From Siphonodentalium dalli (lineage: Eukaryota > Mollusca > Scaphopoda > Gadilida > Siphonodentaliidae), in the NCBI GenBank assembly GCA_032622095.1, contig CP136066.1, forward strand, positions 167,038,664 to 167,102,663: a stretch of 64,000 nt of DNA, given 5' to 3'. A program made the position numbers and the translations under genes. Positions 10,475 through 20,126 of the stretch are shown piece by piece. The stretch's first letter is position 1, and every line of letters begins with the position of its first letter. The notes beneath the pieces are model-generated. The model was not told the origin of the DNA. It saw nothing but the letters and a program-made list of their open reading frames with translations, and made no database searches.

Positions 10475-12000
10475 TAATATCACACGGAGGAACCGATCCC
10501 GGGAAAACAAGGATATCCCGGGAAAAACAAGGATGGCCAACGCGGCAACAAGTAAAAATTGTGTTTTCCGTGGCGGTGAAATTGAGTTTTCGCCGCCAAA
10601 GTCCGTTTGTTAGGACAATGGAACGGTACGTATCACCTATCATTGATTTATCCCAGTGAACTGGTTATTGTGAAGGGTGCTGGCAGTGGTTAAATGTATG
10701 AGCAAACGATACACGCTGCTGTAGGGGTGCCACCAACTGGATACCCTTGGCCAAAATACCGGCATTGTTGACAAAACATCCATCATTTTTTCAAAAATAT
10801 ACACTTATCGGTGGGTGTGATTGAGCCGATTTGAAGCCAAACATCTCCCAAGCATTTCCACAAAATTTCAGTGTAAATGTCCCACAAATAAGCATTTTAT
10901 TGAGCATAACGTGAAGGTGGTGCAACAATTATTTGACAACGCGGGTGACGAGGAAGTGCCAACGCGGAACACAAGATACGATGTATTCAAATATGATGTT
11001 CGAAAATAGGCCTGTGCAGCTATGTGGTACATATATCACTATTGTTGTTGATATATATGCCGTAAGATGCAAATCAAGTATCATAGGATTATTCATGGCA
11101 GTGCTGATTGCCGTGGCTAATTTCGAGGGTTGAAAATTTAATTTATACTATATTATTATATTATTAGTATATTCTTGAGAGACTATTTGCTTAATGTTAA
11201 TTGATTTCATGCTAAAACTGATGTTTTTCTCCCAAAAAAATTAAAACCAAAATGTAAATTTCACAACCACCCAACTATATCTCACATGCATTGGATCTTA
11301 TGGTACAGAGTATCCCAAGTTTTTCCAAATCTTCTCACTGTAGCTAAGTGGGTGTGTTTGTCTATCTCATTTCTAAATTCATGTATATTTATTAAAATAA
11401 TAGGTATTTTCAGTTACTCAGAAGCATTTTACCATTATTTGGTCATACATGTAATCCACTGTTGGACCTTCCATCTGCTTTTCCGCACCCAACTGCAGAG
11501 ACACAAACAAGATCTTTCATAACTTGAAATTGGCATTTTGCTTCTACGGCATTGTTTTAGAATTGTATGAAATTCTATATTGGCTTCTACGGCATTGCCT
11601 TTTGCCGTAGCTAATTTCGAGGGCTGCTCTTTGCATGATGTAGCAATGAGCTGGGCTGTCACCCAGTGCACACCCCCATGCATGTGGCATTCCACCTAGT
11701 ATGGGCATATCTATATCCCATGGCTGAAATAATCGGGCAGATGGACAAAAACACCAAATAATGTGACTTGTAAAGTTAGTTCTATTCCAGTCAACTACCT
11801 TATAGAACCTATTTATAGGGGAGGCTTTTGGTACCCCAAACATTGCAGCAAGCCAATCAAGATCCTATCATGGTTTTCATTAATCCAACAGAACAGTCCA
11901 TTATTTTCAAGTCGGGGCTGGCATAGCTTATGAAAGTGCGAGGCTGGAATCTTCTGTAGATGCCCTGGTTTCTACAGACAACTGAACATTCCTCTGAATG
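10475..12000. other. Spacer, no gene supported
   Basis: Short ORFs of 60-99 codons on both strands have no recognisable motif or splice context. Fragments of the CAGCCCT-end MITE occur near 11100 and 11555-11630 (CTACGGCATTGCC, TTTCGAGGGCTG). Nothing else is recognised. Confidence 0.5.
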
Positions 12001-12004
12001 CCCT

Positions 12005-12620
12005 CATATTGGTGAACACCCATACCAAATTTCATAGTGATCCGACAACCGTGGTGGAGATACATGTATCTCCTTGAATGGACAAAAAAAAAACCAACAT
12101 TTCCAGATAAACAACTCTAGAACGGAAAACCCGAACAAAACAAATGAACACTCCATTGAATGTCATAGCGGTGAACATCCGTATCAAATTTCATTGACAT
12201 CCAATAACTGGTGGTGGAGGTATCTGCTTGGACACACAAAATACCAACATTTGCAGATAAACAAAGATGAATAACTATAGAACGGAAAACTCGAACAAAC
12301 GATTGAACACTCCGTTGAATGACCTCATACCAAATTTCATTGAGAGCCAATAACTGGTGGTGGAGATATCTGCTTGGACGCACAAAAAACCAATGTTCGC
12401 AGATAAACAAAGATGAATATCTAGAACGGAAAGCTCGAACAAACGATTGAACACTCCATTGAATGTCCTCATAATGGTGAACATCCGTACCAAATTTCAT
12501 TGAGATCCAATTACTGGTGGTCTCATAATGGTGAACATCCGTACCAAATTTCATTGAGATCCAATTACTGGTGGTGGAGATATTTGCTTGGACGCACAAA
12601 AAACCAACGTTTGCTGATAT
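12005..12620. repeat. Minisatellite-like array, about 150-160 bp period
   Basis: The block GAACATCCGTACCAAATTTC, then GGTGGTGGAGATATCTGC, AACAAAGATGAATA and TCGAACAAACGATTGAACAC, recurs about four times with indels. More units lie at 32020-32100 and 32305-32520. The long minus-strand ORF across the array (12117-12794) is produced by the repeat and is not a gene. Confidence 0.75.
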
Positions 12621-12666
12621 TAAACAAGCATGAATAAAGGAGTGTTCAGACGAGTACATTGCATTG

Positions 12667-13674
12667 TAGGGATGTGGACAGGAAAAAAAACGGTCTGGTC
12701 CGTGGTCCACTTTGGAACGGTCCACCCATGGCAGTCTGGTACTGTACCGGTTCGCGAACTTGAATACATAGAGGCAAGATGTTTTGTGGGACACTTTCTA
12801 AAAACATGTTTTAAACAGCCATCTTCTCAAACTTTACAGCTTGAATCCAGGACAATAATACCGATCCTTCATGAAACGAACACTTTAAATATTTTTAGCT
12901 CATTATTACAGTAATATTCCCTCTGAAATGACAATATCTGAATTACAAAACCGCGCATACAACTGCCATGTTGTCGACTTTTTGGCCGATATCTGACACA
13001 TTGGGTATGTATATTGCTAATGACAATGATTGATTTCAAACAAGATAGCGAATTACCATCAATACCATGTTAACTAACCCTCATTTACATTTCAATGTAC
13101 TGATCTTACATGTAGGTCGCGAATCGCGATATACTAGCCTATAGTTGGCAATATCTAACTTCAAGTAACTACATCCAATACCGCATTCAGTAGGCATACC
13201 TGCATGTCAGTAATTGACCAATCTATCTGGAATATGTCAGTTGGCAATGCTAAGAACAAGACGTTATGAGTGCTGAAAGACTTGGGATATTCGCACTCAA
13301 CCCAATCATGGCATGTAGGGGGATAGTAGAAACGTGAACTACAGGCTCTACACTGAGTCAAAGTCACAAGTTTTAAGCACATCTATTTGTTCTCGAACTT
13401 CTATACAATGATGGAGATAAGAAAATACACTACACATTTAGACAATGTATTATATATTATGTCCAGAGTTTAATACAAGCTTGCCCAGCAGTAACTTGAT
13501 GCTTTCTGTAACACAACTGCATATACCAAAGTAAGATTTAACACATTTCCCTCCATATAAGGTATTTTATAATTATTGGACCTGTCCAGGCAAGATAAGA
13601 ATACTGGACCACCGAGAACTGGACCGCCTCTTCACTGGACTGGACCACCACTGGTAGTCCAGTCCGCATCCCTA
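12667..13674. mobile_element. hAT-type non-autonomous transposon (1008 bp)
   Basis: The ends TAGGGATGTGGAC and GTCCGCATCCCTA are inverted. The 8-bp flanks TTGCATTG (12659-12666) and TTGCGTTG (13675-13682) match at 7 of 8 bases. GGTCCAG-type subterminal repeats lie at both ends. No transposase frame survives. Confidence 0.8.
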
Positions 13675-13739
13675 TTGCGTTGATACGATCCGTTGTCTGC
13701 TTTAAAGATGCATAACCCAATTAAACGCCCCTCAATTAC

Positions 13740-14140
13740 TAATTATTTGGATTCGGGGTTAAAAAATATTTGATTCGAGTCGAGGAACCCACCTATCAAA
13801 GCTCAGTTATTAGATATAAAAAAAATTAATTTTCATCATCGAGACTTTTTAGTTGCCCGGTAAAAAGTCGACGAGCCGAACAAATTACGGATGAAGATGG
13901 ATAACTCTAAAATCAAGAGGCTTCGTGTTGATAATAAGGCCAAATTTCGTCAAACAACATGTTGATAAATAACAAGTTTCGGGCAATTTTATTCTATACA
14001 TGTAGTTGACTGTGGTTAACATTATTTTTGGGCAATTAATCCATTCTGATAACTGAAGCAGCATTTAGATAAAAAAAATTGTTGTTGGAATCTGATTATA
14101 TGGGGACCATCGAATCAGATTGAGTATCTTTAAGCCGTTC
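13740..14140. repeat. Dispersed repeat H, copy 1
   Basis: GAATCTGATTATATGGGGACC, TCAGATTGAGTA, GAGTCGAGGAACCCACC and a GTTGACTGTGGTT-type segment recur at 53555-53730 and 59265-59605. No coding sense. Class unknown. Confidence 0.6.
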
Positions 14141-14144
14141 ACAC

Positions 14145-14480
14145 AAGCGCGAAATTGGAATAAATGCAATATTGCAATTCAATCTATTTGTAATAAATTA
14201 ATAGTACAATACTGTCAAATCCAAATAACTAACACTGTATATTGACAGAAATACAAGTAAATTTTCGCTTCGAAGACATCCGCCATCCTTTTATCGATTG
14301 AAAACAAGAAATGTCATGACGCAGGCCATATAACGTATGCATTATGCTTTACGTTGCATTTAAAATAGAACTTCTCTGTTGTGTGTGTTCACGCATACAA
14401 CATAACGGACACATCGCAACCGTCTGAGTGCATTGGTGTTATTGTCTGTAATCCAATTTCAATGCAACGGACTTGTGTGA
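14145..14480. repeat. Dispersed repeat M, copy 1
   Basis: GGAATAAATGCAATATTGCAA, GATTGAAAACAAGAAATGTC and GTTGCATTTAAAATAG recur in the same order at 33575-33900, partly at 31370-31550 and 54925-55095. Probably an old non-coding transposon. Confidence 0.6.
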
Positions 14481-15190
14481 ACACTACTTAACTATTTCCT
14501 TTGTTAAACAAATTATATGCATATATTCTTATGACGCCAATAGATAAATGACTACTCATTAATTTTTTTTATATTTGCGATGTACTTTGAACAGTACATG
14601 TATGATAAAACAATTGTTCAATTAAGCAGGTAACAAAAAGAACATTCGGGACATGATAATCAAACAATGTTTTATATTGATATAAAGCCATTGTTTTTTT
14701 TTAAACTATGATTATAATAAGTTATAGTGAACAGTGCTACTGGTGTATGATGCATGGATTGGTATAAGACTGAAAAAATATTATTTATTTAAAGTCGGAA
14801 ATATAAAACACAACATCTCAAGAACATTTGACCGACTGCATGCATGTACTTCACCAAGATAGGCACTACTGTGACAGGAATGACCTAAAATGTCAACTTG
14901 ATGATATAAATCTTTTGCTTCATCAACTAGAACGAATGCCGGCTGATAACGGACCCTGGCTCTTACGGACCCTGGCTCACATCCCCTTTTTCGACTTGAA
15001 CAATTTTCAATAGAGGGGTATACCTTTGTCCGAGCTTTTATTCCTACATGTTTTGGTCAATTATTTTAAAACTTGGCACAGATATTTAGTACCATTGGAA
15101 CCTGCAATTATAAGGTATGTCTGACTTTTTTTGTGGAGCTACAATACAACTTTTTTTGTGGAGTTCAATTCGGGGGTATACCTTAGTCCC
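14481..15190. other. Spacer, no gene; diverged repeat at the right
   Basis: Nothing coding is supported. From about 14970 the sequence matches the 1.8-2.2 kb repeat (CCTTTGTCCGAGCTTTTAT, ACTTGGCACAGATATTTAG). Confidence 0.5.
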
Positions 15191-15194
15191 ACCT

Positions 15195-16090
15195 AGTATT
15201 GACAATAGTAATTATGGGATAGAGAAATTGCCCGGAATGCACGTAAAAATATACCAGCATTTCCACAAGGGAGCATCCTATCAAGTCATAGACGGTTATT
15301 GTTATGTCTGTTCCAGTCTTCCTCTTCCGCACAGTTTTCAAAATTATAACAAATAAACAAATGTGATATCTTTAGACAGAATAGAAGTAAAAACCCATGC
15401 TCAATTCATGGTAGAAATAAATTTAACAAGTTTTATTCTAACCTAAATACAAATGTCTTCTCTTTATTTTATTTTTTTCATTGAAATATTTCACAACATT
15501 TGATTCTAATTCTAGTTTTTAAATTAAGTAATAATACTTATAAACGCAGGGTTGTTTCTGTGTAAGGCAGTACAGGGACACGTATATTTGACGTCATATG
15601 TTTCGTAACGTTTGGTATCAATACTAGTCATGCACAATGGTGCGTGATTATGTACAGCTGGCATCAAAGCATATACAGCTGGAATCAAAGCATATACAGC
15701 TGGCATCAACGGAGAAATAAGAAACACCTCCCTGCAATTTTTTAAACAAAACAAAACATTCAAGTTTCTGGTGGAGGAAACAAATAAAACAAACATGCAG
15801 ACCCAAAAATAAGTGAAGTGCAGGGTGGAAATATTCGATGAAATTAATAAACAAGCATGCAAGTTTATTGTGAAATATTTCCCAACAAAAACATGACATT
15901 TGTGAAGGTCGGGTAAAGTAAATCGGGTTTAATTTATTTCTACTCTGAATTGAGCACAGTATTTTACTTTTCACTCTTTCTAATATGTCACGTTTGTTTA
16001 TCTTTTTACATCTATTCGGAAGAGGGACACCGGAACAGGTATAACAACAACCATAGGATAGGATGCACCCTGGTGGAAACAAGGATCAAT
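15195..16090. repeat. Large imperfect inverted repeat
   Basis: The left arm (about 15225-15440: TTTCCACAAGGGAGCATCCTA, TCTTCCTCTTCCGCACAG) is mirrored at about 15920-16085 (AGGATGCACCCTGGTGGAAA, CGGAAGAGGGACACC). A single arm recurs at 31150-31310. The long minus-strand ORF here is a by-product. Likely a non-autonomous DNA element. Confidence 0.65.
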
Positions 16091-16264
16091 CCTGTCATGT
16101 TTATTTAGTTATTTAGGTAAATATCACAGCGTAATTAAATTAACTTTTGATTCAAAAACTGAATATCACAGTCAGGATGATATATTGAAATAATAAAATT
16201 GAGAAAATAGAATAATCAAAGCATAACTTTGAAAAAAAACCTTGGGCAACAGCAATTTTATATA

Positions 16265-17360
16265 CAGTCAAACTTTGTTAAGTCGAACGTCGGTAACTCG
16301 AAAACCCCACTTAAGTTGAAGCCATTGCCTGGTCCCGGTTGAGCTTGTGTGCAAAGCCAATAGAATAATCACGGTTAAGTCGAAGGTGGACAAGTCGAAA
16401 TTCCCGCTTAAGGCGAAACGAAATTTGGTCACACCAGCCAGCTTATAACACTAATTACTATGGTTAAGTCGAAGTGCCGTCGGCGACGCATCGCCATGTG
16501 ATTATAACTCAGTGTGCTTCCATTAAATTTCATAAAAAGCTGTGAAGTTTCCTAGAGTTTTTGTTTGTCCCAATGAATTGTTTATTTAACATATTAACGA
16601 TGTGCGTGGGTGAATTTCGACCATGTTAGGATTATTAGTGTTGACAGATGAAATGAAAAATCATATTTAAACCGCTTGATATAGAGAAAAATTTCATTCA
16701 GTCATGTCTTCCCAACACGAAAACGATGTTCCACACGAAGAAATGCGCCATCCATCTGACGACGGAAAGAAAATATGGATGTGGAAAGCATCGAAGAACC
16801 GCTTTTTGCAGCGATTGGTGGTAAAGGAACGCAAGATGACGCAATGCATGGCTGTGACCTTGTAATGCGATATATGATGACGCAAACAAACACGGCCGAT
16901 GACTCAATGAAAATACTGGAAATCAGCGATAAACTGAAGATTCAACGACTAAATATATGCAGAAACCACAGTCCTTGATCACCAGTCATTTCCAGACCTG
17001 AATCCTAATTTTTGTAAATACTATTCATTGTAACCACTTCCGGGTCAAATGAAATGTACTTTTGTTATCTCTACCGCGAATTTGTTGGTTTTTTGTTATC
17101 ATATTCTGTGTTTTTATCACATTAAATAAATAATTAGAACTAATATCATCCCGTCTGTTGTATGTGATCAGCATAGTCGCTGACTATTGATCTAGCGCGA
17201 GTTATAGCGTGCACAATGTTGAAAACAATTATTTTCAGGTCGAAATTAATTCTAATTGGAATTTGGGGTCACCAAATGGTCGAAATGGTTAAGTCGAACA
17301 CATGGATAACTCGAAGTAATCCAACGGTCCCTTGCGATTTGACTTAACAAAGTTTAAATG
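16265..17360 (+). mobile_element. Tigger/pogo-type DNA transposon remnant (1096 bp)
   Basis: The left end CAGTCAAACTTTGTTAAGTC and the inverted right end share the core AACTTTGTTAAGTC. Each end is followed by internal TAACTCGAA / GGTTAAGTCGAA repeats typical of Tigger elements. TA flanks both ends (16263-16264, 17361-17362), as expected for Tc1/mariner-pogo elements. Only a fragment of transposase-like coding sequence remains at 16703-16978. Confidence 0.85.
16703..16978 (+). pseudogene. Transposase C-terminus remnant inside the Tigger-like element
   Basis: Overlapping short frames occupy the element centre. One (16775-16978) reads DVESIEEPLFAAIGG then LVMRYMMTQTNTADDSMKIL and a basic end. 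That resembles the low-complexity C-terminal tail of CENP-B/Tigger transposases (an IEE/acidic segment, then a helix with YxxQQ-like and basic residues). The HTH and DDE parts are deleted, so it cannot be active. Assignment is by context and faint similarity. Confidence 0.5.
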
Positions 17361-17560
17361 TATATAGTATACTCTGGGCGGTGCACTTGTTATCATTGAA
17401 ATTAACAAGTTTTTCCTTTCTTTAGAAACTTATTCACAAAGATACTTTTTCTTTTTTTAGTTTAGTTTCTCTATATCCCCAAATTGGCAGATGACATAAC
17501 ACATAATCGAGGTGCCCAATGAGAATATTCTCTGAGCAATGAGGCTACATCAATGTTATA

Positions 17561-17717
17561 GTCTGGTTCACAAACAGGCCTGAGAATATGGTCCCCAGCG
17601 AATGAATTTGGTGATGCTAGCCCGGTGTGCAAGGTAGCATCACTAAATTCACCCTCTGGGGACGCCATTCTGCAAATGTACGGCACCGTATTCTCAGGCC
17701 TGTTTGTGAACCAGACT
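17561..17717. mobile_element. Palindromic MITE, family E, diverged copy
   Basis: GTCTGGTTCACAAACAGGCC is mirrored at the right end. The core GAATTTGGTGATGCTAGCCC / TAGCATCACTAAATTCACCC is that of the better preserved copies at 37645, 45622 and 55095. Confidence 0.75.
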
Positions 17718-17739
17718 ATTATTGATGTAGCCTCATGCT

Positions 17740-18152
17740 CCAAGAGTATTATTGTATTTTCTCAAAAAACTAATAGAGACAAGAGCTACGCTGGGCGTGC
17801 AAAATACGCCCTCTCTGGGGAAAATTGGCGGACGGAACTCAAATTCGAACTTGAGCTGTCTTTTTAAGTCAAAAAACATCAAATAAGGGGCATAACTCCG
17901 GTGAAAATTGGCGGGCGGAACCCAAATTCGAACTTGAACTTACTTTTCGTCTAATAAACCCACATACCAAATTTTATTAAACTAAAGTTATCATCCGGAA
18001 ACCAGGTTAACGGACGCCCGGATGGACCAATACTATAATACGGCCGTTTTTTCAAACGGGCGTATAAAAATCAGCCACTTAAAATCAATTTCATGATGGT
18101 CCATCTTCCTAAACACGTTTTATATAGTTTTCGGGGTATAAAATAATAAATA
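17740..18152. repeat. Diverged dispersed repeat (CATAACTCCGGTGAAAAT type)
   Basis: AAAATTGGCGGRCGGAAC occurs twice, followed by CATACCAAATTTTATTAAAC and CCGGAAACCAGGTTAACGG. Similar GCCATAACTCTG segments occur at 30390-31060, 49500-49660, 52910-53130 and 56160-56400. Non-coding. Confidence 0.55.
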
Positions 18153-18670
18153 TGAGTCAATGACACCTGTCCGGAAATGCTGCTATCAATTGATATTTTC
18201 TTTTATAATGTGATAATCAAGTGGGACATTTTTCGTTACTATTTTTAGAACTTTTAGATAGTGTTATAGTGTTATCCTGCATGGTACGCTCCGAATGAAC
18301 ACGAACCTTGAATTGTCCCAAATTGATTGTATGTACCGGTATATTCTACCAGAAAATTCAAAATACAATCAATATTAGGCCATATAAACTTAATAGTTTG
18401 TTTCTCAGGGATTTTTTTTTTCAAAGTGATGAGGGAGGCAGTTATTTATATTTATTATTTTTTTCAAATTAATTTTGTGGTGAGGCAGGTATTTATATAT
18501 ATAATATTTATCGGAGTCCCATATTAAGGAATAATACTGGATATGAGGAATAATACTGGATATGGGCAATATACTGAAGCATGGAAGCTGACCATCATAT
18601 ATCCCCTTAGGCTTAATAATCTAGATTTGTAATAAAGTTGTATAGAGGAAACAGTTTGAGTTATTCACTC

Positions 18671-18775
18671 ATGGCAGAAGATGTGGAAACTACATCGGTG
18701 AAATTTGATGTAACTCAGGGTGACCACCAGCCAGATCAAGCTTTATTGGAAGGAGTTCCACTGGACTACACATGA
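18671..18775 (+). pseudogene. Short plus-strand coding remnant in the Harbinger-like element
   Basis: ATG to TGA, 34 codons (MAEDVETTSVKF...GVPLDYT), with AATAAA about 35 nt after the stop. It may be the C-terminal end of an element protein. No family is recognised. Confidence 0.3.
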
Positions 18776-18834
18776 ATTGATAATATTAAATCACAACAAT
18801 AATTTATGAAATAAAAGGTTTATTTTCTAATTAA

Positions 18835-19388
18835 TCACAGACTTTCATAAAAATCTTGAAGTTTGGAATAGTGCTGATCCACAAACCAGAGTGCATTACA
18901 TACAATAGCCACATATTGCCGACCCACACTGTCAACGCTAACCTTTCGGAAGCCCACTTTGTTTTCAACCAGTCAATGAATGAATAAAAATTGAATTGCA
19001 CAATTTGTTACGTTTGTTTTTCACATTTGTCTTACTGGGCAACACCACCTCCTTGCAACTTGTCATCAGCACCGAGAATACATCAACTACTTCTCCCGAT
19101 TTATTCTCTGGTACATCTTTGGTCACTCGAATTTGAAATTATCGTCTGAAAAATTGCGTGACTTCAGAAAACATGATGATTGATGATCATGATCATGTCT
19201 CCTGCAACTGTGTCAAAGTCCCCCGTTTTCGTTTTTGAAACAACCAGGTCAAAATCATCGTCAATGTCTTTCGTGGACATGAAATCATCAGCCATTTGAG
19301 GAACAGTTTTTGATCTGTTGTCTGATATAATTGTCCATTTGCCTTCCGACGCATTCTGCACGATACAAATGTTCACCAAAGTCGCCAT
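18835..19388 (-). pseudogene. Frameshifted minus-strand coding remnant in the Harbinger-like element
   Basis: A frame opens at 19388 (MATLVNICIVQNASEGKW...) and runs 74 codons to a stop. Coding-like stretches then continue in other frames (IRVTKDVPENKSGEVVDV; then KVGFRKVSVDSVGRQYVAIV ending FYESL, TGA at 18835). AATAAA follows at 18819-18824 (minus strand). The pattern is one intronless gene broken by frameshifts. No family is recognised; it lies between the element ends, so it is probably an element protein. Confidence 0.4.
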
Positions 19389-19736
19389 TTTGTTATTATT
19401 TTAAACAGGAAGTTCGTCAGAATTATCCGCCCTTGTTTGTGAATGTAAAGTCCGGATAGATTTGCAGTCCGGATAGATTTGCAGTTTGCGTAAAGTTTCA
19501 AGACGAAGTTATCGGTCTGGGGCGGTTCGGGACATGCGGTATTTATATATTTATTATTTTATAGGTGCCAATAAATAAGGGGGAGGCGCAGGTTTTTGGG
19601 GGACGCGGCGATCCCTGAGAAACGAACTATTAAGTGTGTATGGCCTTAGCGTTTCCAGACGGGGTCTTTGAATCATATTTATTATTTTGTACCGAGGAAA
19701 CTATGTAAAACTTGTTATAGGAAGAGATAGACCATC

Positions 19737-19870
19737 TTTAACCATATCATGAATGGAGCTTCCTGAAATTTTGAGAAAACACTGAGCCAATGCATTCTCT
19801 TATAATAATAAATGAATGCATTCGCAAATGATCTTTAATGCTGCACCAGCGCAGCTCCCGTCGTGAAGGT
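19737..19870. mobile_element. Family B TTAA MITE, degenerate copy
   Basis: GGAGCTTCCTGAAATTTTG, CCAATGCATTCTCTTAT and GCACCAGCGCAGCTCCCGTC are the family B landmarks. The ends have decayed. It lies just 3' of the membrane-protein gene's stop. Confidence 0.6.
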
Positions 19871-19878
19871 TTGTTTCA

Positions 19879-20126
19879 TCACACTGATACTGTTTTGTGG
19901 TGAGATCTCTTGTCTTCAGTTTCATGGTGAGGATTTTCGTCGTCGTCGTCTTCACCAATGATGAGAATTATTGCAGAGAACCACAGCATGAAGTGAAGAC
20001 CGATGAGGAATATACTAAGAGTTGCATATGTTCGCGACATCACCATTCTCCGCCGGTGGTACATAATGCTATGAATGTGAGCTATGCTTCCCCATGTTAG
20101 ACTAAGAGTACCGACCATGAAAGCAG
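19879..20126 (-). CDS. Membrane-protein gene, last exon
   Basis: The acceptor ATTCTGTTTCAG is followed by 81 codons with two hydrophobic segments and the acidic tail, ending TGA at 19879-19881. An upstream TTAA MITE (20146-20525) ends 18 nt before the acceptor AG. Confidence 0.8.

Larger units (their letters stand above)
18378..19645. mobile_element. Harbinger-like DNA transposon, internally decayed (1268 bp)
   Basis: Terminal inverted repeats of 35 bp beginning GGCCATATAAACTTAATAG match with three mismatches. TTA lies immediately outside both ends (18375-18377, 19646-19648), the 3-bp TWA target typical of PIF/Harbinger. It contains convergent remnants of two coding regions, each with its own AATAAA between 18805 and 18825. 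The superfamily is inferred from target and termini only. Confidence 0.65.
18153..19668. mobile_element. MITE family G, split by a Harbinger-like insertion
   Basis: GACACCTGTCCGGAAATGC at the left and TTTCCAGACGGGGTCTTTG at the right form the inverted ends of a short MITE. Cleaner copies lie at 25618-25840 and 50612-50871. The inner element 18378-19645 interrupts it. Confidence 0.65.

Noticed and set aside
12117-12794. 225-codon minus-strand ORF, the second longest in the window
   Set aside because: It runs through the 150-160 bp minisatellite, and its protein is an imperfect repeat of the same block, so the open frame comes from the repeat.
15648-16082. 144-codon minus-strand ORF with Cys- and Phe-rich sequence
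   Set aside because: It lies in one arm and the centre of a large inverted repeat. The other arm gives an unrelated reading, and the composition is low-complexity.
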